NCBI GenBank assembly: GCA_027343965.1
Contig: DAHWJX010000026.1
Location: 1-29,803, forward strand
DNA: 29,803 nucleotides
Direction: 5' to 3'
DNA from: JAKACU01 sp021821185
GTDB taxonomy: Bacteria; Bacillota; Bacilli; Alicyclobacillales; SLC66
Shown here: piece by piece, positions 15,540 through 23,590 of the stretch
Layout: the number at the start of each line of letters is the position of its first letter
How positions within the stretch are numbered: the stretch's first letter is position 1
The notes under the pieces: generated by a model
Told to the model about the DNA's origin: nothing
The model's database searches: none
Seen by the model: only the letters and a program-made list of their open reading frames with translations
Position numbers and translations under genes: made by a program

Positions 15540-16199
15540 TTACATGTTCAAATCGCGACGCACACCATCCACCATATAGATCACCCATTCACCAATGTTC
15601 GTCGCATGATCACCGATTCGCTCCAAACTCTGCGCCACCATCAAAAGCTGCGTCGCCTGTTCCACTGACGTCGGCGTCGAAATCATCATTTGTAAAAGAT
15701 CAGCAAAAACCACCCGATACAGCCGATCGACCTCATCATCACTTTTTGCGAGCGTCTCAGCGAGCGCAACATCCTTTCTGATGTAAGCAGTGAGACTATC
15801 TTTAACCATCGACTCGACAAGATTCGCCATGCGCGGGATATCGAGCAAAGGTTTGACCCATGGTTGACGGTTCATTCGCAAGACAACTTTGCCTATCTCA
15901 ACACAGTGATCGCCCATGCGTTCAAGATCGGTCACAGATTTTAATGCAGTGCCCAACAGCCTAAGATCCCCCGCCATCGGCTGTTGCAAAGCGATTAAGC
16001 GCAAGCATTCGGTTTCAATATCAATCTCCATACGATCAATATGATCATCACCATCAAGAACCTCTTTAGCAAGATCGGTGTCTTGCTCTGTCAGGGCCCG
16101 AATCGCCTTAAATATCGATTCTTCGACCAAGGCGCCCATTCTTAGAAGGTCTTGCTGCAATGCCTCCAGGTTGTTGTGAAACTGCCTTCTGGCATCCAT
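15540..16199 (-). CDS. phoU: PhoU, phosphate-signalling regulator
   Basis: PhoU is a cytosolic metal-binding helical protein that links the Pst phosphate transporter to the PhoR-type kinase and holds the Pho response down when phosphate is plentiful. The 219-residue product has two PhoU helical bundles. The first carries GDDHIDRMEIDIETECLRLI, ALQQPMAGDLR and DLERMGDHCVEIG. The second carries KSDDEVDRLYR and SLERIGDHATNIGEWV. I chose ATG 16199 because a G-rich ribosome site lies about seven bases upstream and the product then has the usual length. An earlier in-frame ATG at 16229 has no site. It heads the series phoU-recD2-phoP-kinase. No pst transporter genes or clear Pho box appear in the window. 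Confidence 0.93.
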   Translation of the reverse strand: MDARRQFHNNLEALQQDLLRMGALVEESIFKAIRALTEQDTDLAKEVLDGDDHIDRMEIDIETECLRLIALQQPMAGDLRLLGTALKSVTDLERMGDHCVEIGKVVLRMNRQPWVKPLLDIPRMANLVESMVKDSLTAYIRKDVALAETLAKSDDEVDRLYRVVFADLLQMMISTPTSVEQATQLLMVAQSLERIGDHATNIGEWVIYMVDGVRRDLNM

Positions 16200-16349
16200 G
16201 GCATCGCCCCCCCACTTTCGCCAACTCATTTGAGAACCATGTCATATTTTATCACGATAATATGCCTGTGTTTCGCTTCTCCTGTTTTTCTCGTCAAATT
16301 CTACACAAGCATGATCTCTCAGATCGAGGCAGGCAAAGCACTAAAGATG

Positions 16350-17738
16350 CTAGAGATGGCGCGTATCCACGCCAAGGTATGCGAGCGCCTCAGCCACCAC
16401 TGACTGCGTGCCAAGCACGACGACAAGGCCACTCGGCCCCGCGTCTTCACAAGCAAGTTGTAGCGCATCAGGGACAGTATCCATGTACCTTGCATCGCCC
16501 AGGATCTTAGCCACTTGTACTGCATCCTCTGTAAAATGCAAGGACGGATTTCTTGCTTTCGTCATGATCAGACGCGAACTACATGCGCTCGCTTCTTTGA
16601 TTACCCCGACGTAGTCTTTATCCTGTGGTACACCAATCACCGTAATAACTGACCGTATCTGTCGGTCGTCACGAATCAGGCGTACCACTTGCGCAATGCT
16701 TTGCGCCGCTTCACGGTGAATCGCACCATCCACAAATACATCAGGGCGCTTATCATTGCCTTTGATAAGTTGCATACGGCCGTAAAAAGTGCAGCTTTTC
16801 GCGAACTCTTTTAAAATCTCTTTGTCACACGGCTTGTTCATGATCGCTTCTGCTGTAGCGACAGCCACCGCCAGGTTGTCTGCTTGGTGACGGCCATACA
16901 AAGATAATTCGATGTCTTCATACACAGCATACGGCGTGCTCATGGTCAGACGCGTACCAAGGGTTGTCACTTGTACCGATTCAACCGTCATGTCCCGTCC
17001 CAATTGCAGGAGTTCAACACCGTATTCCTGTGCATGAAAGGTAAGCACACGCTGCACCTCTGGCAACTGTCGCGCAAGAAATGCCTGTCTCATACCTGAG
17101 GTAAAAATCCCCGCCTTATTCCAAGCAATATCAGAAAGAGTAGGCCCTAGCTGTTTGGCGTGCTCAAAATGAATGGGTGTGATCACTCCGTAGTCGCCGT
17201 GCCATTGGTTTACATCATCAAAACGAGCACCTCGACCTAGTTCAACTACGTTCATCTGCGTTTGTTGTTCAAAAAAGTACAAAGCTGCCACAACAGCCGT
17301 AAGCCCTACGGGGCCAAAATATTCGTGTGGTTGCATATATCGATCGATATCATCCGCAAGAGGCTTCACTCGCTCAAGCAGGCGCATAAAATCCGCTTCA
17401 TCGATAGCGCGTCCCTGTACGCGAACGCGTTCGGTAAAGTCAATCAGGTGCGGACTCGTAAAAAGCCCCGTTCTATACTTGTGCGCTTGCAATACACCAG
17501 CTAAAAGACGTGCCGTAGAACCTTTACCTTTACTGCCCGTCACCTTGACCGTGGTTTCATGATGATCCGGTGATCCTAGTTGATCCAGAAGCCGTCGTGT
17601 AAATTGAGGCGTTCTCGTCTCTTGATCAAAACTGTCTTTGCGGTACGGTTTGGATCGTATATATGTTGAAAATATATAGTGGACTGCATCATACATATCC
17701 GTAAACAAAACGTCGTATCCCTCACGATCAAGCGTCAC
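16350..17738 (-). CDS. FolC-like Mur ligase family protein, diverged
   Basis: This 462-residue ATP-dependent amide ligase belongs to the Mur ligase superfamily and is closest in layout to FolC, which adds glutamate to folates. It has a P-loop at 68-75 (GSKGKGST, where FolC has GTNGKGS), the TSPHL segment at 94-98 and ERVRVQG. ELGRGARFDDVN lies at 166-177 (FolC: ETGLGGRxDxTN), FEH at 191-193 and IAWNKAGI at 204-211 (FolC: IAxEKAGI). The C-terminal region has YGRMQLI and DGAIH (FolC: DGAHN). Several sites that are nearly fixed in FolC differ, so it may act on another substrate. Its GTG 17738 overlaps the end of the diguanylate cyclase gene by 11 bases. The GTG has no strong ribosome site and ATG 17696 is an alternative start. 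Confidence 0.7.
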   Translation of the reverse strand: MTLDREGYDVLFTDMYDAVHYIFSTYIRSKPYRKDSFDQETRTPQFTRRLLDQLGSPDHHETTVKVTGSKGKGSTARLLAGVLQAHKYRTGLFTSPHLIDFTERVRVQGRAIDEADFMRLLERVKPLADDIDRYMQPHEYFGPVGLTAVVAALYFFEQQTQMNVVELGRGARFDDVNQWHGDYGVITPIHFEHAKQLGPTLSDIAWNKAGIFTSGMRQAFLARQLPEVQRVLTFHAQEYGVELLQLGRDMTVESVQVTTLGTRLTMSTPYAVYEDIELSLYGRHQADNLAVAVATAEAIMNKPCDKEILKEFAKSCTFYGRMQLIKGNDKRPDVFVDGAIHREAAQSIAQVVRLIRDDRQIRSVITVIGVPQDKDYVGVIKEASACSSRLIMTKARNPSLHFTEDAVQVAKILGDARYMDTVPDALQLACEDAGPSGLVVVLGTQSVVAEALAYLGVDTRHL

Positions 17739-19470
17739 TCAGCGATTGATACGCTGAGACGCGATTTCTTCCCTTTTGCTTAGCACCCATATACATAGCC
17801 CGATCAGCATGCAAAATCAGCGTGTGCGCAGTGTCCCCTTGCTCAGGGTACGTAGCAGCGCCGACACTAACGGTTACCCGAAGCGGAATAACCGTTCCTT
17901 GCTTAGCCGTCATGGAGTTTTTACTACGCATAGGCAAAGGCTGTTCTTCGATCGCGGTGCGCAAACGCTCAGCAATCTGCATACCAATGTCCAGCGTCGT
18001 CTTGGGCAAAATCACTGCGAACTCTTCACCGCCGTACCGGCACACGATATCGCCTTCACGCACATGCTCCTTCAAGACGCACGCGATATTTTGCAAGATC
18101 TCATTGCCTGCCAGGTGCCCATACGAATCATTGATCTGTTTAAAATAATCAAGGTCCAGTACAAGCAAGGTCAAATGCTCATTTTCTCGTTGTGTCGCTT
18201 CACAAAGTTGTTCGATCATCATAGCAAAATACCGATAGTTAAACGTCCCAGTCAAAGAATCCGTCATGGTTTCCAATTTGGTTTGGGCAAAACGTCGTGC
18301 GTTAAACCAACCAATCGCCGCCTGGTTAGCCAGGATTTGCACCATCTCCATATCTCTTTTCGTATAGGCATTGGAATTCGGATGTGTCAAAGTCAAAACG
18401 CCAAGCACTTCATGGTTATACTCCAAAGGTACGGCAAGAACGGAATTGCCAGGTGTCGGTGCATTGCCCTCAAACTCAATAATATCTGACAAGTCGCGCC
18501 GACTTCGTCTCATGAGGGGTTCCTTTTTCACATAAGCTGCCCCGGTCAGCCCTTCACCAAATTCAACATGAATCTTTTTCATGGCTTTTTCAACCTCAGC
18601 ATTGGGACCATAGACAGCGACTGCCACCAATTGATCACCTTGCGGCTCAAACACGTAGCATGTGATTGTCGTTACCATCTGAGGCACACCGTGTACGAGC
18701 GTCAACAAAAGCGATTCTTCGTGCAGTTCCATGCTTAGTTGTCGGGTCACAGCACTTATCGTCGACAATTGTTGATTAGAAAATACAAGGTTGGAGTACA
18801 ACCGAAACATATACGTCAAGGCAAGAAATGCAATACCACCAGTTAAAAACGTCAAAAAATCAGTATCATGTCCAAGCAGAATAAACAACCAAGCCAAAAA
18901 GAAGTCGATCAGCACAGCAATCAAATCCCACTGAACGCCAACAGTCCAGCGATCGATCTGACCATCACGAAGATAGGTCAACACCAATGTCATTGCATCA
19001 TTCAGCATAAAATGGACGATAAAAAATACGGTGATAGGCACAAATAGCGCCCAGATCGGTTGCAAAAAACCAATCCTGCCCCCTGTGGCAAAAAATGCAA
19101 AGGAAGATATGCTAGTCAAGATGACAAACATGCTTGCATTCGCCAACACACGGTGCCAACGCATCTCATGTCCAGCAATGACCTGGCTAACCACCCACGT
19201 AGCAAATAAAACGACGATCGTCATCACCACGCCAAATTGCAAAAATAGCGGAATAACAATCCCCGAGATCACATGAATAGACTGCCCGCCTACATGCACA
19301 GGAAAAACCCACGCGATCATCAGTAAGATCACGTAGAAAACGAGAAATATCGCACCTGTGATTGTCACAGCATGCGGCGGGTAGATCATCCAGGTTTGTA
19401 GCAAAATCAAGCCGGCTAGAACCGCTAATACGGCCACTCCACGAGTAAAACGGCTTCCAATGCGTTGCAC
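17728..19470 (-). CDS. Membrane diguanylate cyclase with GAF and GGDEF domains
   Basis: This is a probable producer of cyclic di-GMP, the messenger that usually favours sessile life over swimming. About 210 residues of membrane helices come first, roughly six or seven segments (GAIFLVFYVILLMIAWVF, VVMTIVVLFATWVVSQVI, FFLAWLFILLG and others). A GAF domain follows (about 235-390, ending in LANQAAIGWFNARRF), then a GGDEF domain. The active site is intact: DLDYFKQINDSYGHLAGNEIL and RYGGEEF (GGEEF at about 480-484). An inhibitory RxxD site (REGD) sits five residues before it, implying product feedback. I chose GTG 19470 because GGGAGG lies seven bases upstream. The frame continues to a TTG at 19527, which lacks a ribosome site and would overlap the previous gene. 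No EAL, HD-GYP or PilZ gene is present in the window. Confidence 0.88.
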   Translation of the reverse strand: MQRIGSRFTRGVAVLAVLAGLILLQTWMIYPPHAVTITGAIFLVFYVILLMIAWVFPVHVGGQSIHVISGIVIPLFLQFGVVMTIVVLFATWVVSQVIAGHEMRWHRVLANASMFVILTSISSFAFFATGGRIGFLQPIWALFVPITVFFIVHFMLNDAMTLVLTYLRDGQIDRWTVGVQWDLIAVLIDFFLAWLFILLGHDTDFLTFLTGGIAFLALTYMFRLYSNLVFSNQQLSTISAVTRQLSMELHEESLLLTLVHGVPQMVTTITCYVFEPQGDQLVAVAVYGPNAEVEKAMKKIHVEFGEGLTGAAYVKKEPLMRRSRRDLSDIIEFEGNAPTPGNSVLAVPLEYNHEVLGVLTLTHPNSNAYTKRDMEMVQILANQAAIGWFNARRFAQTKLETMTDSLTGTFNYRYFAMMIEQLCEATQRENEHLTLLVLDLDYFKQINDSYGHLAGNEILQNIACVLKEHVREGDIVCRYGGEEFAVILPKTTLDIGMQIAERLRTAIEEQPLPMRSKNSMTAKQGTVIPLRVTVSVGAATYPEQGDTAHTLILHADRAMYMGAKQKGRNRVSAYQSLSDA

Positions 19471-19519
19471 AAACCATCCTCCCAACACGGAAAGGAATAT
19501 TTGGGTACAGTATAACAAA

Positions 19520-19951
19520 TTATTCAAGGAAGAAGTGACTGATAATTTGGATAGCTGTAGAAACGTCCGCTTCGTTTTTTACTTCTAAAAATAACGCTTG
19601 TTTGCGATTGCGTGCTTCTAAAAGAGCCGCAACATCTAACCACTTGCGCTCATCTGAACTTGCGACGTACGTCACAAAAGAATACGATTTTTGCAAAATG
19701 GTGACTATGCGCGCAGTTTCAAGCGATGCACTTCTATCGACGATTAAAATATCTGCCATATCTCGGCCACTCGCATACGATTCAAGTGAGAGTTTCCGTA
19801 CGAACCACTCAATCCAATCGCCCGCATCGGCCACGAGTACAACCACTGTCGGCAACCAGGATTTCGTTTGCCGCTTCGCGCGTCGCCAAATTTGCCATGC
19901 TGCCATGATCAAACCATATGTTGCAAGCAGCAGGACTAGTACTGTTGTCAT
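19520..19951 (-). CDS. Small membrane-anchored protein, weakly like the N-terminal half of a glycosyltransferase
   Basis: I do not recognise this 143-residue protein with certainty. It has one N-terminal membrane helix (residues about 2-20), a basic stretch (RRAKRQTK) and a cytosolic domain with alternating strands and helices. WLPTVVVLVADAGDWIEWFVRKL followed by ADILIVDRSASLETARIVTIL resembles the start of a GT-A glycosyltransferase, where an Asp-x-Ser/Asp motif follows the second strand. The catalytic half with a DxD motif is missing, so enzymatic activity is doubtful. The ribosome site is AAGGGG before ATG 19951. It ends about 50 bases before the preferred start of the diguanylate cyclase gene and is probably its operon partner. 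Confidence 0.6.
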   Translation of the reverse strand: MTTVLVLLLATYGLIMAAWQIWRRAKRQTKSWLPTVVVLVADAGDWIEWFVRKLSLESYASGRDMADILIVDRSASLETARIVTILQKSYSFVTYVASSDERKWLDVAALLEARNRKQALFLEVKNEADVSTAIQIISHFFLE

Positions 19952-19989
19952 ACCAATCGCCCCTTTTGTCAGGTTGTTGGTGGCAACAG

Positions 19990-20018
19990 TTTATGCCATG
20001 ACCATAAGAACGTTACAA
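19990..20018 (-). promoter_or_regulatory. Possible promoter of the small membrane protein - cyclase operon
   Basis: On the minus strand, TTGTAA (20018-20013) and CATAAA (19995-19990) are 17 bases apart. Each matches four of six consensus positions. The site is about 40 bases upstream of ATG 19951, just after the metK terminator, where a promoter is expected. Confidence 0.33.
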
Positions 20019-20021
20019 CGA

Positions 20022-20052
20022 TAAAAAGCGCAGGGATCCAATGATCCCTGCG
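20022..20052 (-). terminator. Rho-independent terminator of metK
   Basis: On the minus strand a perfect ten-base-pair stem, CGCAGGGATC with GATCCCTGCG (20043-20052 and 20029-20038), has a four-base loop and runs into C-TTTTT-AT. It lies about 33 bases after the metK stop codon. Confidence 0.9.
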
Positions 20053-20084
20053 TTACGTAGGCTAATAGTCGTTTATGCGGGTTA

Positions 20085-21290
20085 CTACGCTTGCAAAGTC
20101 AAACCTGCTGCTTGACGAAGCGCATCCGCACGATCTGTTCTCTCCCAAGGAAGGTCAAGATCTGGACGACCAAAGTGACCATAAGCTGCCGTCTGCCGAT
20201 AAATGGGTCGACGCAAGTCAAGCGCCTTGATGATCCCTGCAGGGCGCAAATCAAAATGCGCCTCGATAAGGTCTTCAATCAGGTCATCGACAATCTTCCC
20301 GGTACCAAACGTATCGACACGAATGGATACGGGTCGTGCCACACCGATTGCATACGCAATCTGCACTTCGCATTTATCAGCAAGTCCTGCAGCTACCACA
20401 TTTTTTGCTACATAACGTGCCGCATACGCACCAGAACGGTCTACTTTCGTCGGATCCTTACCCGAAAAAGCGCCGCCGCCATGACGCGCATACCCACCAT
20501 AAGTGTCTACGATAATCTTACGTCCTGTTAACCCAGCATCACCTTGCGGCCCACCAATCACAAAACGACCCGTCGGATTAATGAGATATTTCGTCTGATC
20601 ATCCAAAAGCTCTTGTGGAACCACAGCGTCAATGACCAGACGTTTCAAATCCCTTTCGATCGTATCGTGATCGACTAAAGGATGATGTTGCGTTGAAATG
20701 ACGATCGTATCGATACGCACCGGACGATCCCCGTCATACTCGACGGTCACCTGCGTTTTACCATCGGGACGCAGATAATTGACTAATCGTTCTTTTCGCA
20801 CTTTTGCCAAACGTTGCGATAAACGATGCGAAAGGGCGATCGGAAGCGGCATCAATTCTGGAGTTTCATTGACAGCAAAGCCAAACATCAGGCCTTGGTC
20901 GCCTGCGCCGATCGCTTCAATCTCCGTATCCGTGACTTCCCCTTTGCGCGCTTCAAGCGCCTTATTAACACCCATCGCAATATCAGGAGACTGTTCATCG
21001 ATCGATGTGATAACAGCGCACGTATCCGCGTCAAAGCCAAACTTCGCACGCGTATATCCCAACGAACGGATGGTCTCCCGCACAACGCGCGGAATATCCA
21101 CATAACCTTCTGTGGTCACTTCTCCTGCAACCAAGACAAGCCCCGTCGTTACAGACGTCTCACAGGCCACACGTGAATAAGGATCTTGTTTCAAAAAAGC
21201 ATCAAGCAACGCATCGGATATTTGATCACAAATTTTATCGGGATGACCTTCTGTAACCGATTCAGATGTAAATAACTTACGTTTTGCCAT
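20085..21290 (-). CDS. metK: S-adenosylmethionine synthetase
   Basis: MetK makes S-adenosylmethionine from methionine and ATP in the cytosol, the methyl donor of the cell. The 401-residue product has the N-terminal FTSESVTEGHPDKICDQ, the GAGDQGLMFG nucleotide motif and the metal/phosphate loop GGGAFSGKDPTKVDRSGAY. It also has a C-terminal VRPVSI-like segment (GVARPVSIRVDTFGTG). Length and motifs are standard. I chose ATG 21290, with GGAGGTG ending seven bases upstream; the open frame continues to 21383 but that part runs through the promoter and a hairpin. It has its own sigma-A-type promoter (21328-21356) and terminator (20022-20052), so it is a single-gene unit. The leader is only about 30 bases, too short for a SAM riboswitch. 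Confidence 0.97.
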   Translation of the reverse strand: MAKRKLFTSESVTEGHPDKICDQISDALLDAFLKQDPYSRVACETSVTTGLVLVAGEVTTEGYVDIPRVVRETIRSLGYTRAKFGFDADTCAVITSIDEQSPDIAMGVNKALEARKGEVTDTEIEAIGAGDQGLMFGFAVNETPELMPLPIALSHRLSQRLAKVRKERLVNYLRPDGKTQVTVEYDGDRPVRIDTIVISTQHHPLVDHDTIERDLKRLVIDAVVPQELLDDQTKYLINPTGRFVIGGPQGDAGLTGRKIIVDTYGGYARHGGGAFSGKDPTKVDRSGAYAARYVAKNVVAAGLADKCEVQIAYAIGVARPVSIRVDTFGTGKIVDDLIEDLIEAHFDLRPAGIIKALDLRRPIYRQTAAYGHFGRPDLDLPWERTDRADALRQAAGLTLQA

Positions 21291-21327
21291 ATAGTCCACC
21301 TCCACTACTATGAAAAAGACCAATGTA

Positions 21328-21356
21328 AATGTATTATAGACAAGCCTATGTGTCAA
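21328..21356 (-). promoter_or_regulatory. Sigma-A-type promoter of metK
   Basis: On the minus strand TTGACA (21356-21351, perfect) is followed after 17 bases by TACATT (21333-21328, four of six). A TATAAT also lies nearby but only 12 bases from the -35, too close for that pair. The predicted start of transcription is about 30 bases before ATG 21290. Confidence 0.62.
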
Positions 21357-21384
21357 TCGATGAAGAAGAGCATTAAACAGCAAC

Positions 21385-21407
21385 AGAGGATGCCTTAGGC
21401 ACCCCCT
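21385..21407 (-). terminator. Probable terminator of the SASP gene
   Basis: On the minus strand a ten-base-pair stem with three G-U pairs, AGGGGGTGCC and GGCATCCTCT, has a three-base loop. It is followed by GTTGCTGTTT, a moderate T-rich tail. It lies 25 bases after the SASP stop and before the metK promoter, where a terminator would separate the two genes. Confidence 0.55.
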
Positions 21408-21431
21408 GCAAATAGGATTACCTAAATTGCA

Positions 21432-21650
21432 TCAGGATTGCTGCGATTGCGATAGAGCCAGTTCACCAAAAGCCACCAATTTCCTTGTCATATGACCGCC
21501 AACCGTACCTGCATCTTTGGTCATGATGTGCCCCCAATAATCCTCGCTACCTTGAAAGACCGGTAACCCGAGTTCCGATGCAATCTCATACTTCATATCA
21601 TCCAGAGCTTTATGAGCACCTTTGACCACTTGCGTAAATCCACTTGACAT
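21432..21650 (-). CDS. Alpha/beta-type small acid-soluble spore protein
   Basis: Proteins of this class coat DNA in the dormant spore, push it towards an A-like form and protect it from UV and heat. During germination they are degraded to amino acids. The 72-residue product has both family signatures: KYEIASELGLP, which contains the GPR protease cleavage site around EIASE, and GTVGGHMTRKLVAFGE. The N-terminus is short, as usual. AAGGGGGAA precedes ATG 21650. Expression would be expected from forespore sigma-G, but I could not find a convincing sigma-G promoter in the 121 bases upstream. This gene is the clearest evidence that the organism forms endospores. Confidence 0.94.
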   Translation of the reverse strand: MSSGFTQVVKGAHKALDDMKYEIASELGLPVFQGSEDYWGHIMTKDAGTVGGHMTRKLVAFGELALSQSQQS

Positions 21651-21771
21651 ATGCGATTCCCCCTTACGCTATGATCATCGCCAGACATCAGCGTAGTCAT
21701 AGTGTCTCTTAAAGCCATGAAAATCAGGCCGACACTTCTTGGAGAATCACACAGGTCTTACAAGTGAATAA

Positions 21772-22509
21772 TCACACTGATTGCTTGGCACGAACACTTA
21801 TAGCGTCTCGAAAAGCGCGCCACGCAAAGATCGGTAAAGCCAGTTGTCGACGAAAGCGTCGCGGCTCTTTGCATAAACGGTAAAACCATTCCAACTTCGC
21901 TTTTTGAAAAAATTGCGGTGCGCGCTTCACTTTTCCAGCAAGCACATCGATCGTACCGCCGACACCTATCGCTAAAGGAATCGCAAGTTCATCGCGATAG
22001 CGATCGATAAATTGATCCTGCCTCGGTTGACCCAGCCCGACAAGCAGCAGATGCGGCGCAAATGCTTTAATATCTTGAACGACAGAAAGTGTGCCTTCTG
22101 CTGAAAAATAACCGTTTCGGCCTCTTATCGCAAGCGTAGGATATCGCTTTTTTAACGTCTGTACAGCACCTTCGAGCGCATCTTGTGATGCGCCTAACAG
22201 GTACACGCGCAGGCCCGCCAGTGCAACATAGTCGATCAACTGTGTCGTCAGTTCAACCCCTGTGACGCGCTCTTTTAAGGGTGTTCCATACCACTTGGCA
22301 GCAAGCACGATGCCGATACCATCAGGCGTGATGAGATCCGCCTTTTTAACTATAGCTTCCAGACTTGGATTGGCTAAAGTTTGCATCACAAACTCTGGCC
22401 CCGCCGTGATAATCACGTGGGGCTTATCGTCCTCTAAAAATTGCTTACCCTGTTGAACAACTTCAAAGGCCGTCAGATTAGCAAAAGGAATACCTAACAC
22501 GCAAACCAT
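21772..22509 (-). CDS. tagA: WecG/TagA/CpsF family glycosyltransferase
   Basis: Members of this family (GT26) add the second sugar to an undecaprenyl-linked precursor. TagA adds N-acetylmannosamine to GlcNAc-PP-undecaprenol in wall teichoic acid synthesis, and WecG has a related role. The 245-residue product shows HVIITAGPEFVM, the conserved ADLITPDGIGIVLAAK, GVELTTQLID, RVYLLGAS and GLGQPRQDQFI. A C-terminal membrane-associating basic tail follows (RAPQFFQKAKLEWFYRL, then PRRFRRQ). I chose ATG 22509, since AGGTG lies six bases upstream and an in-frame GTG at 22518 overlaps it. The LCP gene ends ten bases before it, so the two form an operon that makes and attaches a wall glycopolymer. The exact sugar is not known from sequence. 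Confidence 0.9.
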   Translation of the reverse strand: MVCVLGIPFANLTAFEVVQQGKQFLEDDKPHVIITAGPEFVMQTLANPSLEAIVKKADLITPDGIGIVLAAKWYGTPLKERVTGVELTTQLIDYVALAGLRVYLLGASQDALEGAVQTLKKRYPTLAIRGRNGYFSAEGTLSVVQDIKAFAPHLLLVGLGQPRQDQFIDRYRDELAIPLAIGVGGTIDVLAGKVKRAPQFFQKAKLEWFYRLCKEPRRFRRQLALPIFAWRAFRDAISVRAKQSV

Positions 22510-22518
22510 CGCACACAC

Positions 22519-23529
22519 CTATTTTTCCCGATCAAATTGAGCAAGTTGCCGATGCAAGACTTGGATATCTTGCTCATTGACGTAAAAATACCACAATCCA
22601 TCACGATGGTCTACCCGATTAGCACCGGCAAGTGTTCTTGCCTGCACCGTCACTTTATGCGGTGCTAAAGCTAGTCTTCCCACTTGCGACAGCGCATCAA
22701 ACACACCTGTGTCAAGTTTCACATGAGATGTTAAATGAAATAAAGCTGCACTGACACCCCACCAACGATCGATCGGCACAGGCATTTTCCCGATCGCGGA
22801 CAACAATTGTTGCTGGCGCTTCATGCGCCCTGTATCCGCCATCACATCATGCCGAAACCTTACATACCCCAAAGCTTCCTTTCCAGATAACCTATGCCAT
22901 CCGGCTGTGAGGTGAATATGCGTCCCGTCGCTGTTATCATCATAATGAAGCGAATGATCGACACGGATCGGTACGCCACCTAACGCATCAATCAATTCGC
23001 GAAATCCCGCGAAATCAATAACAGCGACATGGTCGATCGCGATATGCAATGTCTTTTGTACCGTTTCCTTCAATAACGTAAGTCCACCGTAGGCCAATGT
23101 GTGATTGATTTTGGTGTAACCATAGCCATGCACCCAGACGCGCGTATCGCGTGGCACCGATAGTACAAAAACCTTCCCATCCTGATGGGAAATTCGCGCA
23201 ATCATCAAGGCATCTGATCGAGCCGGCTCGCCTTTTCGACTGTCTGACCCAACTAAAAGCCAAGTGACGTTTTTAGTCTGCGGGTGCGTCGACACGAGCA
23301 CATCAAATGCATGGCGGGCGTACACCGCACGTGGATCAAAAGCAGGCAACGCAATCAGCTTTCGTGATGCCTGCGCAGGGTGGTTGGCGACTGTCCCCGT
23401 TTCATGGTCAGGTGAGACCGAGGCCTGAATCATCGCAGGCTGGCCATGCCACAAGCCACGCGTTGCATACAGCACAGTGAGTCCGCAAAAGAGTACAATC
23501 CATACGATCGTGAGACGAAACCGTGGCAA
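22519..23529 (-). CDS. LytR-CpsA-Psr family glycopolymer transferase
   Basis: LCP enzymes act outside the membrane and transfer lipid-linked polymers such as teichoic acid to peptidoglycan. The 336-residue product has an N-terminal membrane helix (about residues 6-26, IVWIVLFCGLTVLYA) and then an LCP domain. That domain has WLLVGSDSR, ARSDALMIARI, SVPRDTRVWV, KINHTLAYGG, AVIDFAGFRELIDALGGVPI and GYVRFRHD...GRMKRQQQLL. The conserved Asp and Arg residues that bind the pyrophosphate lipid and metal are present. I chose TTG 23529 because GGAGGT lies upstream at about six bases and the membrane helix then starts at the usual place. The frame stays open to 23688, but that part is the leader with a hairpin. 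tagA follows at once. Confidence 0.9.
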   Translation of the reverse strand: MPRFRLTIVWIVLFCGLTVLYATRGLWHGQPAMIQASVSPDHETGTVANHPAQASRKLIALPAFDPRAVYARHAFDVLVSTHPQTKNVTWLLVGSDSRKGEPARSDALMIARISHQDGKVFVLSVPRDTRVWVHGYGYTKINHTLAYGGLTLLKETVQKTLHIAIDHVAVIDFAGFRELIDALGGVPIRVDHSLHYDDNSDGTHIHLTAGWHRLSGKEALGYVRFRHDVMADTGRMKRQQQLLSAIGKMPVPIDRWWGVSAALFHLTSHVKLDTGVFDALSQVGRLALAPHKVTVQARTLAGANRVDHRDGLWYFYVNEQDIQVLHRQLAQFDREK

Positions 23530-23590
23530 AGGGCACCTCCGAATAGAGAGAAGTGTTCTAAAAAGTCTGTGCCTAGTATGTCCCAAAGAA

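Noticed and set aside
16200..16349. A Pho box or clear promoter upstream of phoU
   Set aside because: No repeated TTAACA-like pattern was found. The small palindrome TTATCACGATAA (16249-16260) is present but too short to assign.
17776..18489. A 237-codon open frame on the plus strand inside the diguanylate cyclase gene
   Set aside because: It is antisense to a clearly conserved GAF-GGDEF coding region, its product has no recognisable motifs and is rich in His, Arg and Gln, as expected for a complement-strand frame.
20091..20531. A 146-codon plus-strand open frame within metK
   Set aside because: It is fully antisense to metK, which has all family motifs.
21335..21356. TTGACA plus the perfect TATAAT near metK as one promoter
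   Set aside because: The spacing is only 12 bases. The TACATT at 17 bases is the better partner.
21291..21383. N-terminal extension of MetK to an earlier start, or a SAM riboswitch in the metK leader
   Set aside because: The extension runs through a promoter and a hairpin and is not part of the MetK family. The leader after the predicted promoter is only about 30 bases, too short for a SAM riboswitch.
21701..21737. A hairpin (AGTGTC with GACACT) between tagA and the SASP gene as terminator
   Set aside because: The six-base stem has a long loop and there is no T-run on either side.
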